A model generated the notes under the pieces. The model was given only the letters and a program-made list of their open reading frames with translations, searched no databases and was not told the DNA's origin. Made by a program: the position numbers and the translations under genes. Of a DNA stretch of 64,000 bases, positions 48,130 to 57,013 are shown in pieces; the first letter of the stretch is position 1; the number at the start of each line of letters is the position of its first letter. This DNA is from Desmonostoc vinosum HA7617-LM4. GTDB lineage: Bacteria; Cyanobacteriota; Cyanobacteriia; Cyanobacteriales; Nostocaceae. Location: contig JAHHHC010000010.1 of NCBI GenBank assembly GCA_019359515.1, positions 124,001 through 188,000 on the forward strand, read 5' to 3'.

Positions 48130-50094
48130 TTATAACCCTCTAGGGTAGCCTTCACCACGAGGATCGGCAGCCCCTTCTAAAGTACCATCGGCTGTAACAG
48201 CGATCGCGTTCACATTACCCCAAGGAGAAGTTTGGTTAATTTTATGTCCCCGACGGCGTAAGTCTTGCACAGTTAGAGCATCCAACCCCCAAGATTCTAC
48301 GCGCAACTCATCAGGAAGCCACTGGTGATGTATGCGTGGGACAGAAACCGCAGCACCAACATCCATGTTGTATTCCAATACATGCAAAATCACTTGCAAC
48401 ACTTGAGTGATGATGGTGCTTCCACCAGGCGCGCCCACCGCCAGCCGAAGGCGATTATTTTCCGTCACAATTGTCGGAGTCATACTAGATAAAGGAGTTT
48501 TGCGAGGTGCGATCGCATTAGCTTGATTGCCTACTAAACCAAAAGCATTGGGAACGCCAGGGGCAACAGCAAAATCATCCATCTCATTGTTAAGTACAAT
48601 CCCTGTTTTTGGTGTCACTACAGCAGCACCAAAGCCAAGATTAATAGTGAAAGTCAGACTTACAGCGTTGCGTTGTTCATCAATCACTGTTAAATGACTA
48701 GTTTCGGGTGATTCTAAGGCGGAACGGAGAAATATAGGGACGCGGGGACGCGGTGAGGGGGAGACGCGGGGAGAGTTTTGAAGAGTAGGTTTTTCATCTT
48801 CAGTCTGAAATAGTCTATTTTTCCGTTCCGAAATCTTTCTTTGCGTCTTTGCGTCTCCCTGTCTTTGCGTCCTCCTAAAGGGGATGTTTTGCAAGTTATC
48901 AAGTCCTGGTTTAATCTGGCTTGCAGGTTTAGCCGCGTCCATGCTTATTTCTTGACGGCGCTTTTTAGCGTATGCTGGACTGATTAGTTCTTGTACAGGA
49001 ACTTTGACGAAATCGGGATCGCCTAAATATTGCGATCGGTCGGCATAAGCAATTTTGATGGCTTCTATGATTAAATGTAAAGCGTCTGGGTGATGCCATC
49101 CCCAAGATTTTAAATCAGTGTCACCAATAATATTTAAAATCTGCAATAGATGAACACCTCCTGATGAGGGTGGTGGCATTGAACAAATCTTAGCTTTGCG
49201 GAAATTTCCACAAACGGGGTTACGCCAGATTGGTTTATAAGCTTTTAAATCTGCGAGAGTCAACAAGCCACCATTTTTTGTCATGTCGGAGGCGATCGCC
49301 TGCGCTATACTGCCGGTGTAAAAACTTTGGGGATCTTGAGCAATTGCTGTTAATGTCCGCGCCAAATCACGCTGCACGAGTTTTTCCCCAGGTTTGAGGA
49401 ATTCACCGTTACGAGTAAAAATTTCCCGTGCTGCGGGATTGTTGAGAATGGTTTGTTTGCGATTTTCGTAGGCTGGTAGTGAGCGCCAAGTTACTTGAGA
49501 ACTGAGAATAAAGCCATCTTGAGCCAGAGCGATCGCAGGTTTAATTACCTCTTGCCAAGGTAGCTTACCATAACGCCGATGGACTTCATACATTCCCGCT
49601 ACTGTTCCTGGTGTTGCCACTGCCAAATAACCATCCACACTTGCATTGGGACGCACTTTACCTTGGGCATCCAAATACATATTTCTGGTAGCTTTCAGGG
49701 GTGCGCGTTCGCGGAAATCTAGGGTTTTGATTTCGCCAGTTTTTTGCGAATACATCAGCAAAAAACCGCCACCACCTATCCCCGCTGAAAAAGGTTCTAC
49801 CACGGAGATTGCAAAGGTAGTAGCGACTGCGGCATCAACTGCATTTCCACCCTTAGCTAACATTAAAATTCCGGCGTCACTCGCTAGGGGATGGGCAGAA
49901 ACTACCATTCCCTTTTTGTTGCGTAGAGGTAAAGTTAAGGTAGCTGATGCAATTTGACTGTAAAACAGAACACCAATAGAAGAGATTGCGATCGCAATCT
50001 GTTTATACTTGAGTAAAGAATATTTGGTGCGATCGTGTGTAGTCTTTGCAGACAACACCGACGACACGCCACCGACTAAAGATGAAACAACCAC
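48130..50094 (-). CDS. ggt: Gamma-glutamyltransferase
   Basis: 654 residues from GTG 50094; GTG at 50058 is an alternative that would avoid overlap with the divergent gene. A signal segment (about 27-51, ending SQIASA) leads to the conserved large subunit (GMVVSAHPLASDAGILMLAK, GGNAVDAAVATTFAISVVEP, GIGGGGFLLMYS, PPPSSGGVHLLQIL). The catalytic Thr is T465 (codon 48700-48702) in SPETSHLTVIDEQRNAVSLT, followed by the small subunit with NLGFGAAVVTPKTGIVLNNE and GAPGGSTIITQV. The enzyme hydrolyses or transfers gamma-glutamyl groups, for example from glutathione, in the periplasm. A repeat encodes about 60 residues just before the self-cleavage point. Confidence 0.93.
   Translation of the reverse strand: MVVSSLVGGVSSVLSAKTTHDRTKYSLLKYKQIAIAISSIGVLFYSQIASATLTLPLRNKKGMVVSAHPLASDAGILMLAKGGNAVDAAVATTFAISVVEPFSAGIGGGGFLLMYSQKTGEIKTLDFRERAPLKATRNMYLDAQGKVRPNASVDGYLAVATPGTVAGMYEVHRRYGKLPWQEVIKPAIALAQDGFILSSQVTWRSLPAYENRKQTILNNPAAREIFTRNGEFLKPGEKLVQRDLARTLTAIAQDPQSFYTGSIAQAIASDMTKNGGLLTLADLKAYKPIWRNPVCGNFRKAKICSMPPPSSGGVHLLQILNIIGDTDLKSWGWHHPDALHLIIEAIKIAYADRSQYLGDPDFVKVPVQELISPAYAKKRRQEISMDAAKPASQIKPGLDNLQNIPFRRTQRQGDAKTQRKISERKNRLFQTEDEKPTLQNSPRVSPSPRPRVPIFLRSALESPETSHLTVIDEQRNAVSLTFTINLGFGAAVVTPKTGIVLNNEMDDFAVAPGVPNAFGLVGNQANAIAPRKTPLSSMTPTIVTENNRLRLAVGAPGGSTIITQVLQVILHVLEYNMDVGAAVSVPRIHHQWLPDELRVESWGLDALTVQDLRRRGHKINQTSPWGNVNAIAVTADGTLEGAADPRGEGYPRGL
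48715..48900. repeat. Repeat insertion inside ggt, immediately before the autoprocessing site
   Basis: Units include GGGACGCGGGGACGCGG, GGGGGAGACGCGGGGA, CTTTGCGTCTTTGCGTCTCC and a middle part TAGTCTATTTTTCCGTTCCG whose inverse (GGGAACGAAAAAATAGG) is at 3271-3287. On the gene strand it is stop-free and encodes Arg/Gln/Lys-, then Pro/Arg/Ser-rich residues about 399-459, in the natural C-terminal tail region of the large subunit. Confidence 0.85.
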
Positions 50095-51506
50095 TTTCTT
50101 CCCTCCACTCCCTATTTAAATTTACAACTATCAGTATGATGGTTGTTTTCAGTATTGTTGCTTGCAATCAAACTCCTGATTCTCAACTCACCTCGGTTGC
50201 CCAAGTTGCAACTCAGACAAATACTTTGAATATATGGTGGGATAAAGGTTTTAATCCCGAAGAAGATGAAGCTCTCCGGCAACTTGTACGTAACTGGGAA
50301 CAAAAAACTAATAATAAAATTAAGATTGTTTTCTATACTACTGACTCTCTAGGAGAAAAGATCCGCAGAGCCATACAAGCTGGCAATCCGCCTGATATTG
50401 TAATGAGCTTTAAAGCAGAAAGGTCTCCTAATTCCCGTCTAGCATGGGAAAATAAGCTAGTAGATGTTTCTGATATTATTGAGCCAGTTAAGAATCTTTA
50501 TTCATCAGATGTCTTAAAAACAGTTAACTTCTATAACAACGTTGCTAAAAAAAGAAGCTTTTATGCTATTCCCCTTTATCAAGGGACAATTCACATTTAC
50601 TATTGGCGAGATTTACTCAAAGAAGTAGGTCGCACAGACAAGGATATTCCCAAAGAATGGGACGCTTTCTGGGAGTTTTGGAAAAAAGTTCAAGATGATT
50701 TAAGAGCCAAACAAAAATCTAAAATTTATAGTTTAGGTTTGACACTCTCTTCAGAAGCTGGTGATACTTATTACTTGTTTGAACAAATTTTAGAAGCTTA
50801 CGATGTCAAGATTATTAGTGCTAATGGTCAACTGCTAATTGATGACCCCCAAGTGCGTCAAGGCATTATTAAAGTATTAAAATGGTATCAAAAATTTTAC
50901 CAACAAGGATACATACCACCAGAAGCGTTAAAGTGGCTTAACCCAGATAATAATCGTAGTTTACTTAATCGGTTAATAGTGATGACTCCCAACGCCACCG
51001 CCTCAATTCCAGCGGCGGTACGTCAAAATTCTGATACTTACCGTAACAAACTAGGCATTATCGAATTTCCCAATAAACCAAATGGTCAACCAATGCAACA
51101 CTTAACTATGGCCGAACAAGCTGTTGTCTTAGCTGAATCTAAAAACCAGGCTTTAGCCAAGGAGTTTCTACGCTATTTGGTTCAACCTCAAGTGATGAAA
51201 AACTATCTCAAAGCTGCTGGAGGACGTAATTCTCCGGTTTTACAACCAGTATGGCAAGATAATTTTTGGACAAACCCCAACGATCCCCACATTTCTACTG
51301 TTACCAAAACAATAACTAAGGGTAAAATTCGTTATTTTTATATCAGTCAAAACCCCATTTATAGTAGAGTTTTAGATGAGAATGTCTGGGGTATAGCACT
51401 TAACAGAGTGATCGTTGATAAAATTACACCAGAGCAAGCCACCGATGAAGCAATTAAGCAGATCAAGCAGATTTATCAGGAATGGGGAGTAGGGAGTGGG
51501 GAGTAG
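50082..51506 (+). CDS. ABC-type extracellular solute-binding lipoprotein (family 1)
   Basis: 474 residues from ATG 50082. A lipoprotein signal (SMMVVFSIVACNQ, lipobox ending in Cys) precedes a family 1 binding-protein fold: TLNIWWDKGFNPEEDEALRQ, NPPDIVMSFKAERSPNS, YAIPLYQGTIHIYYWRDLL, GLTLSSEAGDTYYLFEQIL, EQAVVLAESKNQALAKEFLR. It would capture sugars or similar solutes for an ABC importer, but no permease or ATPase gene is near, so it is an orphan. The start overlaps the GTG start of divergent ggt. The C-terminal GVGSGE is read from an STRR heptamer array, and the gene end is tandemly duplicated downstream. Confidence 0.88.
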   Translation: MKQPLSSLHSLFKFTTISMMVVFSIVACNQTPDSQLTSVAQVATQTNTLNIWWDKGFNPEEDEALRQLVRNWEQKTNNKIKIVFYTTDSLGEKIRRAIQAGNPPDIVMSFKAERSPNSRLAWENKLVDVSDIIEPVKNLYSSDVLKTVNFYNNVAKKRSFYAIPLYQGTIHIYYWRDLLKEVGRTDKDIPKEWDAFWEFWKKVQDDLRAKQKSKIYSLGLTLSSEAGDTYYLFEQILEAYDVKIISANGQLLIDDPQVRQGIIKVLKWYQKFYQQGYIPPEALKWLNPDNNRSLLNRLIVMTPNATASIPAAVRQNSDTYRNKLGIIEFPNKPNGQPMQHLTMAEQAVVLAESKNQALAKEFLRYLVQPQVMKNYLKAAGGRNSPVLQPVWQDNFWTNPNDPHISTVTKTITKGKIRYFYISQNPIYSRVLDENVWGIALNRVIVDKITPEQATDEAIKQIKQIYQEWGVGSGE

Positions 51507-51880
51507 GGAGTAGGAAATTGAAAATAAAACAAATGATAAATGACCAATGAATAATCACAGCAGATCAAGCAGATTTATCAAGAATGGGGAGTAGGGAGTG
51601 GGGAGTAGGGAGTAGGGAGTAGGGAATTGAAAATAAAACAAATGATAAATGACCAATGAATAATCACAGCAGATCAAGCAGATTTATCAAGAATGGGGAG
51701 TAGGGAGTGGGGAGTAGGGAGTAGGGAATTGAAAATAAAACAAATGATAAATGACCAATGAATAATCACAGCAGATCAAGCAGATTTATCAAGAATGGGG
51801 AATGGGGAGTGGGGAGTAGGGAGTAGGGAATTGAAAATAAAACAAATGATAAATGACAAATGACCAATGAATAATCACAA
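51459..51880 (+). repeat. Four-copy tandem duplication that includes the 3' end of the binding-protein gene
   Basis: The motif CAGATCAAGCAGATTTATCA recurs at 51459, 51561, 51670 and 51772, giving periods of 102, 109 and 102 bp. Each unit contains AATGGGGAGTAGGGAGTGGG heptamers, AATTGAAAATAAAACAAATG and TGACCAATGAATAATCAC. The 7-bp period difference equals one STRR heptamer. Copy 1 is coding (QIKQIYQEWG); copies 2-4 are non-coding. Confidence 0.9.
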
Positions 51881-52013
51881 AAGAATATAAAACCTCTATT
51901 TAATTTCTGTAAAAACTCCCTATACCTTGAAAAGATTGATTCCCTACTCACCACTCCCTACTCCCTACTCCCTGCCAACGCCAATAATTTCATAAACTAA
52001 GTTAGATTCTTAT
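51881..52013. repeat. STRR array and CATAAACTAAGTTAGATTC-type repeat before the kinase
   Basis: CACTCCCTACTCCCTACTCC (51952-51971) precedes AATTTCATAAACTAAGTTAG and ATTCTTAT. A related downstream unit follows STRRs at 27495-27540 and 36690-36725 and occurs inverted near 35440-35470, so the two parts form a larger dispersed repeat. It fills the untranslated region directly before the kinase ATG. Confidence 0.6.
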
Positions 52014-54440
52014 ATGAAGGTCTGGAAGCAGCACTTCACTACTACAATAGCTAGTTACTTCTTACTTTTATCTCTCATTATGGTGGGTTTAGTGGGGGGA
52101 GTAGCTTTTTTAAAAGCTAGAGAAGCTCTCAAGCAAGCTGCTTTAGATAAACTGAGTGTAGCTGCAACACTTAAAGAAGGAGAAATTACACGTTGGTTTG
52201 AAAAGCAACAACAAGATTTTCTCTTGATAACTCAGTTTCCAGATGTCAGAAAAAATCTGAATGATACCCTCAGTGAAAATATCTCACAATCAGATTACCA
52301 AAAAGCTTATATTACTCTTTCGGAATACTTGTTAGAAATCAGCAAAGTCAAGCCTACTTTAAAGGAAATTTCTATTCTTGATCGCACTAATAAAATAATT
52401 GTTTCTACTAACAAAAAACTTGAGGGTAAGTATGAGCTATTAGCAAATATTACCTATGTAGAACAGTTTCAAGAAGGTAATAATTTTGCGCCAATTTTTT
52501 ATGTTTCACCTGAGACAAGGAATCCAACGGTCACTTTAGCGAAAACTTTACGCAACAATGCTGAAGTACGTCAGGGGATTCTTTTAGTAACGCTGAACTT
52601 AACACAAATTGATGATATTGTTCGGGAGCGTACAGGTTTAGGGAATAGTGGTGAGACTTATTTAGTCGGCTCATTAGGTAGAAGTAAAAATACATTTATT
52701 TCCAAAGAAAAAGTAATTAAACAAGAATCAAATAAAGGTATTGACAGTGAAGGTATTGATGCTGCAATGAGTGGTTTGAGGGGTTATGGACTTTACCAAA
52801 ACTATGCCGAAGTACCAGTACTGGGTGTTTACCGTTGGTTAAATGATCAAGACTTGGCTTTGATAGTAGAAATACATCAGCAAGAAGCATTTGCACCTGC
52901 TCGCCAATTAGCAAATACAATTATGTTGATTGGTTCGGTGTCAGCGGGAATTTTGCTGATGGCAGTGTATTGGCTATCACGACAATTAAGTATTTCTCGC
53001 AAACAATTAGAAGTCAAAGCTCAAGAGGCGGAAACTGCTAACTCTGCCAAAAGCCAATTTTTGGCCAACATGAGTCATGAATTACGCACTCCTTTAAATG
53101 CGATTTTAGGCTTTGCTCAGTTAATGGAGCGAGATAAAATGTTGAATTTTCAGCAACGAGAATCTCTCGCTACAATTAATCGCAGTGGAGAACATTTGCT
53201 GCGTTTAATTAATGATGTGTTGGAGATGTCCAAAATTGAAGCTGGACGCACAATTTTAAATTATGAAACCTTTGATTTACATCATTTGTTGCGGACTCTC
53301 CAAGACATGTTTAAGCTTCGTGCCAGTGTTAAGAATTTATCTTTGCAATTTTATTTAGATCCTAATTTACCTCGTTATATTTTTGCTGATGAAGGCAAGT
53401 TCCGCCAAATTCTGATTAATTTATTGGGGAATGCGATAAAATTTACCGAAAAAGGTGGTGTGAGTTTACGAGCAACAGTTAAGCAATGGAATATTAATAA
53501 CTTAGATAAAAATCTCTGCATTCTCTGCTTTGAAGTAGAAGATACTGGTAAAGGTATTAGTTCAGATGAAATAGACAAAATTTTTGACCCTTTTGTGCAA
53601 ACAACAAGTGGCGCCCAAACTAGAGGCGGCACTGGTTTAGGACTGGCAATCAGTCGTCAATTTGTGCAATTGATGGAGGGAAATATTAGTGTTAAAAGTA
53701 TCTTGCACAAGGGTTCTAATTTTAGTTTTGAGGTGACAGTAGCTTTAATAGAAAAGTCACAGCCAGAATATACTACTAAAAAGCGAGTATTAAAAGTAGC
53801 TCCCTCGCAACCAAGCTATCGTATTCTCGTAGTAGATGATAGTGTCGAAAATCGAGATTTGTTAGCTAAATTACTGCTGTTTGTGGGGTTTGAGACTCGT
53901 ACTGCTGCTGATGGACAAGAAGCGATCGCGATTTGGCAAACATGGCAACCTCATCTAATATGGATGGATATGCGGATGCCTGTGATGGATGGATATGAAG
54001 CTACTAGGCGCATCAAAGCTATGGCCAGACAGCACAAGACAGTAATCATTGCCTTAACTGCTAGTGCTTTTGAAGAACAGCAAGCAAATATCTTCGCCGC
54101 TGGTTGTGATGATTTAGTGCCTAAGCCTTTTCCAGAGCAGATTATTTTCGATAAGATGCACCAATACTTAGGGGTTGAGTATCTTTATGAAGAACAAGCT
54201 GCAAAAGAAGCAACTGCCAATCATATAACAACTCTCACTGCTCAAGATTTAAATATTATGCCTAGTGAGTGGGTAGCATCTCTTTATCAAGCAGCTACAG
54301 AGGTGGATGCAGACTTAGTTTTTCAACTGATTGAACAAATTCCGTCAACACATCAACCATTAGCTGATAAATTACGAGAATTAATGCAGCAATATGATTT
54401 TGATGAAATACAAAGAATCGCAATAATTCGTAATTCGTAA
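52014..54440 (+). CDS. Hybrid sensor histidine kinase (Cache-HK-REC)
   Basis: 808 residues. TM1 (about 12-33), periplasmic Cache-type sensor (about 35-300, GLGNSGETYLVGSLGRSKNT), TM2 (about 302-322), coiled linker, HisKA with H355 in NMSHELRTPLNAILGFAQLM, HATPase (LLGNAIKFTEKGG, DTGKGIS, TRGGTGLGLAISRQF), a receiver domain with D652 in IWMDMRMPVMDG, and a C-terminal about 65-residue helical segment (LTAQDLNIMPSEWVASLYQA) shared with the kinase at 57014. A composite repeat supplies the last residues IRNS and the stop. Senses an external cue at the inner membrane. Confidence 0.93.
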   Translation: MKVWKQHFTTTIASYFLLLSLIMVGLVGGVAFLKAREALKQAALDKLSVAATLKEGEITRWFEKQQQDFLLITQFPDVRKNLNDTLSENISQSDYQKAYITLSEYLLEISKVKPTLKEISILDRTNKIIVSTNKKLEGKYELLANITYVEQFQEGNNFAPIFYVSPETRNPTVTLAKTLRNNAEVRQGILLVTLNLTQIDDIVRERTGLGNSGETYLVGSLGRSKNTFISKEKVIKQESNKGIDSEGIDAAMSGLRGYGLYQNYAEVPVLGVYRWLNDQDLALIVEIHQQEAFAPARQLANTIMLIGSVSAGILLMAVYWLSRQLSISRKQLEVKAQEAETANSAKSQFLANMSHELRTPLNAILGFAQLMERDKMLNFQQRESLATINRSGEHLLRLINDVLEMSKIEAGRTILNYETFDLHHLLRTLQDMFKLRASVKNLSLQFYLDPNLPRYIFADEGKFRQILINLLGNAIKFTEKGGVSLRATVKQWNINNLDKNLCILCFEVEDTGKGISSDEIDKIFDPFVQTTSGAQTRGGTGLGLAISRQFVQLMEGNISVKSILHKGSNFSFEVTVALIEKSQPEYTTKKRVLKVAPSQPSYRILVVDDSVENRDLLAKLLLFVGFETRTAADGQEAIAIWQTWQPHLIWMDMRMPVMDGYEATRRIKAMARQHKTVIIALTASAFEEQQANIFAAGCDDLVPKPFPEQIIFDKMHQYLGVEYLYEEQAAKEATANHITTLTAQDLNIMPSEWVASLYQAATEVDADLVFQLIEQIPSTHQPLADKLRELMQQYDFDEIQRIAIIRNS

Positions 54441-54561
54441 TGACGCGACGCTCCTGCGTCGCTAACGCTGACGCTCGTACCTCGCTAACGCTGACGCTCG
54501 AGGACTCGCTCTAAGCGAAGCTATGCCGCAGGCTTTACGCTGCGCTAACGTAATTCGTAAT
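54422..54561 (+). repeat. Composite dispersed repeat (copy 5, partial)
   Basis: AATAATTCGTAATTCGTAAT spans the kinase stop codon, followed by GACGCGACGCTCCTGCGTCG, AACGCTGACGCTCGTACCTC units, GAAGCTATGCCGCAGGCTTT and a closing AACGTAATTCGTAATTAA. The AAGTTTTGT hairpin half present in other copies is missing. Confidence 0.8.
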
Positions 54562-54710
54562 TAAAATACATAAAAACCAAAAATTATAAGTAATTGTCAG
54601 TCTTCCCGATTTCTTCCCGATTGTTTGATAGAAAAGATAACGAGTTAGGAACTATAAATTAAAAAAATTCCCCACTCCCCACTCCCCACTCCCCACTCCC
54701 CACTCCTTAT

Positions 54711-56984
54711 ATGCGAATTCTATTACTTGAAGATGATAAAGTTTTGGTGGATGTGTTGCTGAAGTCTCTCACTCATCAACACTATATTGTTGATGCTGTC
54801 AATGATGGACAAACAGGATGGGAATATGCTCAAAGTGGCAATTATGAATTAATTTTAATGGATGTGGGATTGCCGCTATTAGATGGGATTAGTTTATGTC
54901 AGCGGTTGCGTTCTGGCGGTTATTCTACTCCTATTTTACTGATGACTGCGAAAGATGCGATCGCAGACCGAATTCGGGGGTTAGATGCTGGTGCTGATGA
55001 CTATTTGAGTAAGCCTCTAGATTTAGGAGAACTCCAAGCGAGAATTCGCGCTTTATCGCGGCGCAAAGAGGTAGCACCGACTGCGGTGTTGCAGGTGGGG
55101 GAGTTAAGTTTAAACCCCGGTAGCTGTGAGGTTAGCTATCAAGAAAAACCTGTCAAATTAACACCGAAAGAATACAATTTATTAGAGTTATTTTTACGTA
55201 ATCCTTCACGAGTTTTTACACGTACCCAAATTATCGATCATTTGTGGAATTTTGATGACGAACCACCCTTAGAAGAAAGTGTGAAAGCACATATTAAAGG
55301 ACTGCGACAGAAGTTAAAAAAAGCAGGTGTAGAAGGCTGGATCGAAAATGTTTATGGTTTAGGATATCGTCTCAATCCCCAATCACAAAGCACTCACTTC
55401 GTTGAACAAAAGTACCAAGGATCTGTTAATGAAATGTGGCAGCAGTACCAACATTTGATGGCTAATAGGTTGGCAGTGCTACAATCAGCCGTAGCAGCGG
55501 TACAAACTCAAACCTTATCGCCAGAATTACGAAAATCCGCAGGGCATGAGGCTCATAAATTGGCGGGAGTTTTGGGAATGTTTGAGCGGGAAGCAGGAAC
55601 AAAACTAGCACGAGAAATTGAGCAATTGTTATCAGCAGAAGGTACCTTCGCTTACAACCAATTACCATCTTTAGTAGGAGAGTTAAATAATCTCTTAGCT
55701 CTATCAAGTACAGATACAGAATTACAAATTGAAGCTCGATTATTATTAATAGATTCTGACCAAAAAATAGGTGCAGAGTTACAACAATTAGCCCAGTCAG
55801 CCGGCACAAGTTGGTATCAGGTAAAAGATTTAAAATCAGCTGCTGAATGGTTACAAAACCACCTCCCAGATTTAGTTGTGCTAAGTATAGATCCAGATTC
55901 TCAGTGGCAGGAAAGTTTAACACTAATTGCGGATTTAGCAGCACGTACTCCCTCCGTACCTGTATTGGTGCTTTCCGCTGCCGATCATTTGGCAAACCGG
56001 GTAACAGTAGCGCGTGCTGGGGGAGCAGGTTTTTTGGTGAAGCCTTTCGGGGCTGGGCAGATTTGGACTATTGTGTGTCAATTACTACGTCGCAACCGTT
56101 CCTTAGCGGTGAGGGTATTGGTGGTAGATGATGATCCGATGTTCTTATCCGCCTTGCGTCCTTTGCTAGAACCGTGGGGTATACGGATGACAGGACTGCA
56201 AAATCCCCAGCATTTTTGGGAGGTACTGCAATCTGAGCATCCCGATTTGTTAATTTTAGATGTGGAAATGCCACAAATAGGAGGAATTGAACTGTGTCAG
56301 GCGGTGCGTACAGCCCCCTCTTGGCAAGAATTACCGATTTTGTTTTTAACTGCACGTAGTGATAAAGAAACGATTCAACAAGTATTCGCAGCTGGGGCTG
56401 ATGACTATATTACTAAGCCAGTCATCGGCCCGGAATTATTAACTAGAATCACCAATCGTTTAGAACGGAACCGTCTTTTAAGAGCTTTTTCTACTAAAGA
56501 TTCGCAGACTGGTATCAGTAATTATCACCAATCTACTAGTGATTTAGAAAACCTACTACATGAATCTGAAACCAATGGTAGTCCGGTTTGTTTGGCAATT
56601 TTGCAAGTAGTTCAACTACAGCAATTTAATATCCAATACGGGCATACTGTTGGTAGTCAAATATTACAACGGTGGGGTCGGCTGTTGCAATCGGTGTTTC
56701 GTGGTGGTGAGGTACTGGGATATTGGGGTAATGGTGAGTTTATCATTGGATTGCCTGGTTTGAACAAAACAGAGGCAGGCGATCGCCTTTCAGAAATCCT
56801 GACTATTTTACGTCAGCAAATATTTACTGCACCAGATAACAGTAGATTTCAAGTCTCGTGTGATTGGACAATTGCAGAATACCCCAAAGAAGGATTAACA
56901 ATCCAATCTCTTTATCAAACTGCCAATATTATAGCTAAGACTCCGCTCAGCTTGAACCCTGAGCGAAGTCAAAGGGCTAAATAA
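54711..56984 (+). CDS. Multidomain response regulator REC-wHTH-Hpt-REC-REC-GGDEF
   Basis: 757 residues. REC1 (1-118; D51 in LMDVGLP), OmpR-type winged helix (about 128-225, GWIENVYGLGYRL), Hpt (about 240-335; H282 in HEAHKLAGVLG), REC2 (about 347-460; the phospho-acceptor place is S392 in VVLSIDPD, so a pseudo-receiver), REC3 (about 470-590; D517 in LILDVEMP), and a GGDEF-like domain (about 610-745) whose signature is GNGEF (673-677), likely catalytically inactive. It combines DNA binding with phosphorelay input and is probably the output of the kinase cluster. The ATG follows an ACTCCCC heptamer array, with no Shine-Dalgarno. Confidence 0.92.
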   Translation: MRILLLEDDKVLVDVLLKSLTHQHYIVDAVNDGQTGWEYAQSGNYELILMDVGLPLLDGISLCQRLRSGGYSTPILLMTAKDAIADRIRGLDAGADDYLSKPLDLGELQARIRALSRRKEVAPTAVLQVGELSLNPGSCEVSYQEKPVKLTPKEYNLLELFLRNPSRVFTRTQIIDHLWNFDDEPPLEESVKAHIKGLRQKLKKAGVEGWIENVYGLGYRLNPQSQSTHFVEQKYQGSVNEMWQQYQHLMANRLAVLQSAVAAVQTQTLSPELRKSAGHEAHKLAGVLGMFEREAGTKLAREIEQLLSAEGTFAYNQLPSLVGELNNLLALSSTDTELQIEARLLLIDSDQKIGAELQQLAQSAGTSWYQVKDLKSAAEWLQNHLPDLVVLSIDPDSQWQESLTLIADLAARTPSVPVLVLSAADHLANRVTVARAGGAGFLVKPFGAGQIWTIVCQLLRRNRSLAVRVLVVDDDPMFLSALRPLLEPWGIRMTGLQNPQHFWEVLQSEHPDLLILDVEMPQIGGIELCQAVRTAPSWQELPILFLTARSDKETIQQVFAAGADDYITKPVIGPELLTRITNRLERNRLLRAFSTKDSQTGISNYHQSTSDLENLLHESETNGSPVCLAILQVVQLQQFNIQYGHTVGSQILQRWGRLLQSVFRGGEVLGYWGNGEFIIGLPGLNKTEAGDRLSEILTILRQQIFTAPDNSRFQVSCDWTIAEYPKEGLTIQSLYQTANIIAKTPLSLNPERSQRAK

Positions 56985-57013
56985 CTTAGTTTATATGTTT
57001 AATTCTTAACAAA

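Noticed and set aside
50082-51506. A complete ABC sugar importer
   Set aside because: No permease or ATPase gene is adjacent; only the binding lipoprotein is present.
51459-51880. Regularly spaced repeats suggesting a CRISPR array
   Set aside because: Units of 102-109 bp are tandem copies throughout, with no unique spacers and no cas genes; it is a simple tandem duplication.
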